Below are positions 18,050 through 19,393 of a stretch of 19,393 nt of DNA, one piece after another. The notes under the pieces were generated by a model. The model was not told the DNA's origin, did no database searches, and saw nothing but the letters and a program-made list of their open reading frames with translations. How positions within the stretch are numbered: the stretch's first letter is position 1; each line of letters opens with the position of its first letter. A program made the position numbers and the translations under genes. Location: positions 1-19,393 of the forward strand of contig WKLE02000084.1 in assembly GCA_014885115.2 (NCBI GenBank), read 5' to 3'. The stretch comes from Asterionellopsis glacialis. Lineage: Eukaryota > Bacillariophyta > Plagiogrammaphyceae > Rhaphoneidales > Asterionellopsidaceae.

Positions 18050-19393
18050 ATGACGAGATCTACAGCAAATGATAATACCAATGATAATGATCAATTAAAC
18101 GAACCACTTTTAGTCGATTATCAGGGGAATGAAGAAAGAAGAATTACACGTGATGGAAGTGTGGAAGAGGGATTATCAAATGAAACATCCTTTGTTTCAT
18201 GCTGTAGTGCTACTAGCGGTGATGAGGGAAATGGTAATACCAATAAGGAAAAAGGAAATCCAAATCCGACGTGCAATGACGTCAATGATGGCAACGACGA
18301 TGAACATAATCGTGAGAATGGTATTTTTAGTTATCGTTCTGAGCTTATGGAAATGTCCTCCTTGGCATTGCCATTGGCCATTTCCTTTTTTTGTCGCATG
18401 GGTATGGCATCGACGGATTCTTCCTTTGTAGGGCACATCAATGACAATAGTGGACATAGCGCTGAAACCTATTTGGCGGCAGCGGTGTTGTCGGATATGT
18501 GCGTCAATGTGTTAATGGTACCACCGTTAGCCTTTAATCAAGTCTTAAACGCCTTGGTAGGACAAGCCGTCGGAAGCGGCAATCCCAAAATGGCAGGCAT
18601 ATGGTTACAACAAAGTATGTTTTGGCTAGGCATCACGATGTTACCCTGTTTGGTAGGATGTTTTTATGTCGAACACATGTTGTTATGGTTGGACTTTCCA
18701 TTGGATATTGCTCAGGTTGCCGGAGTGTATGCAAAATATAATATACTCTGGCCTATACCGAATGGATGGTATCAATGTATGAGATTTTATTTTCAAGCAC
18801 AAGGACTACCCAGACCTGCCATGTACAATAATATGATTTTTCTAGGTGTCAATGCTCTCTTGAATTGGGTTTTTGTCTTCGGGGGTCCATTCCGGTATAT
18901 GGGTGGCATATTTGGACACTGGCAAGGGTTGGGATTTATTGGTGCTGCCATTTCACTGTCGGTATCCCGCACATCCCAATCTGTGGCATACTTTTGGTAT
19001 ATGTTTGTCCATTGCCGTCATCACGTCGCGACATGGCCAGGATTATCCTTCAAACATCATACTAAATCAAGAACGATCGAATTTTTGAAACAATCGATAC
19101 CCAATATGGGGACCTTGTTATTTCAACAATGCGCATCCCAGGCAACTACCGTATTGGTAGGACGGTTAGGTGAACTTGCAATTGCGACATCCTCTGCCAT
19201 GTCGACTGTTACCGTACCATGGAGTGGTACCTTATCGGCAACGACATGGACAGTCTCGTCGGTACGTGTTGGGTATCATTTAGGTCGTGGAGATGGAACG
19301 GCGGCCAAGAAGACTGCATGGATCGTGTTGCACTTTATTACCATTGTCAATGTCGTCATGGCATTTATTTTTGTTCCCCTCAAGAGTGATATT
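18050..19393 (+). CDS. MATE family efflux transporter, 5' part (cut by window edge)
   Basis: Open frame of 448 codons from the ATG at 18050 to the window end, with no stop or intron seen. Residues 1 to about 92 are a polar Asn/Asp/Glu-rich cytosolic tail that includes an acidic dileucine-like NEPLLVDY (18-24). The membrane domain follows: MEMSSLALPLAISFFCRMGM (100-119), DSSFVGHI (123-130), AAVLSDMCVNVLMVPPLAFN (144-163), ALVGQAVGSGNPKMAGIW (168-185), then WPIPNGWYQCMRFYFQAQG (234-252) and, at 405-418, RVGYHLGRGDGTAA, typical of MATE second-half repeats. About nine of the usual twelve membrane helices are present; the remainder lies beyond the edge. MATE proteins export organic cations, drugs or metabolites using a proton or sodium gradient. 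The substrate is unknown. The dileucine-like motif hints at vacuolar or endomembrane sorting, which is inference. Confidence 0.92.
   Translation, partial: MTRSTANDNTNDNDQLNEPLLVDYQGNEERRITRDGSVEEGLSNETSFVSCCSATSGDEGNGNTNKEKGNPNPTCNDVNDGNDDEHNRENGIFSYRSELMEMSSLALPLAISFFCRMGMASTDSSFVGHINDNSGHSAETYLAAAVLSDMCVNVLMVPPLAFNQVLNALVGQAVGSGNPKMAGIWLQQSMFWLGITMLPCLVGCFYVEHMLLWLDFPLDIAQVAGVYAKYNILWPIPNGWYQCMRFYFQAQGLPRPAMYNNMIFLGVNALLNWVFVFGGPFRYMGGIFGHWQGLGFIGAAISLSVSRTSQSVAYFWYMFVHCRHHVATWPGLSFKHHTKSRTIEFLKQSIPNMGTLLFQQCASQATTVLVGRLGELAIATSSAMSTVTVPWSGTLSATTWTVSSVRVGYHLGRGDGTAAKKTAWIVLHFITIVNVVMAFIFVPLKSDI

Overview
The window looks like nuclear DNA of a microalga, most likely a diatom or other stramenopile. 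The evidence is a set of intron-poor, AT-leaning protein genes on both strands, short GT-AG introns of about 96 to 165 bases with GTAAGT-type donors, and typical eukaryotic families (copine, kinesin-light-chain TPR, MORN, MATE, peroxisomal nitronate monooxygenase). There are no bacterial operons and no ribosome binding sites. The genus is not determined. I saw no rRNA, tRNA, CRISPR array or intact transposon.

Layout, left to right: (1) a plus-strand TPR protein with a signal peptide and a C-terminal ADEL, so probably ER-luminal (376-2490); (2) a convergent two-exon minus-strand gene (2778-5431) whose spliced 839-residue product joins a HET/TIR-like N-terminal domain to ten kinesin-light-chain TPRs; (3) a divergent four-exon plus-strand copine of 606 residues (6223-8402); (4) a convergent minus-strand protein with two DUF7726-like helical domains (8771-9718); (5) a long spacer, then a plus-strand SAM-dependent methyltransferase (10935-11585); (6) a convergent minus-strand MORN-repeat protein with a CxxC...CxxC element (12109-13737); (7) a plus-strand nitronate monooxygenase ending in the peroxisomal signal SKL (14697-15722); (8) a frameshifted partial copy of that gene's 3' end (16563-16777); (9) the 5' part of a MATE transporter that runs off the right edge (18050-19393).

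The genes are independently transcribed, mostly alternating in strand, and do not form one pathway. The most distinctive locus is the HET/TIR-like plus TPR protein, because two of its sequence blocks are separated by an intron and only appear together after splicing. Two other genes carry organelle-targeting tails (ER ADEL, peroxisomal SKL). The spacers carry a recurring exact 16-base palindrome, TCTCTCTAGAGAGAGA, upstream of several genes, and clusters of GTAC-centred inverted repeats. These are the main non-coding signals I could see.
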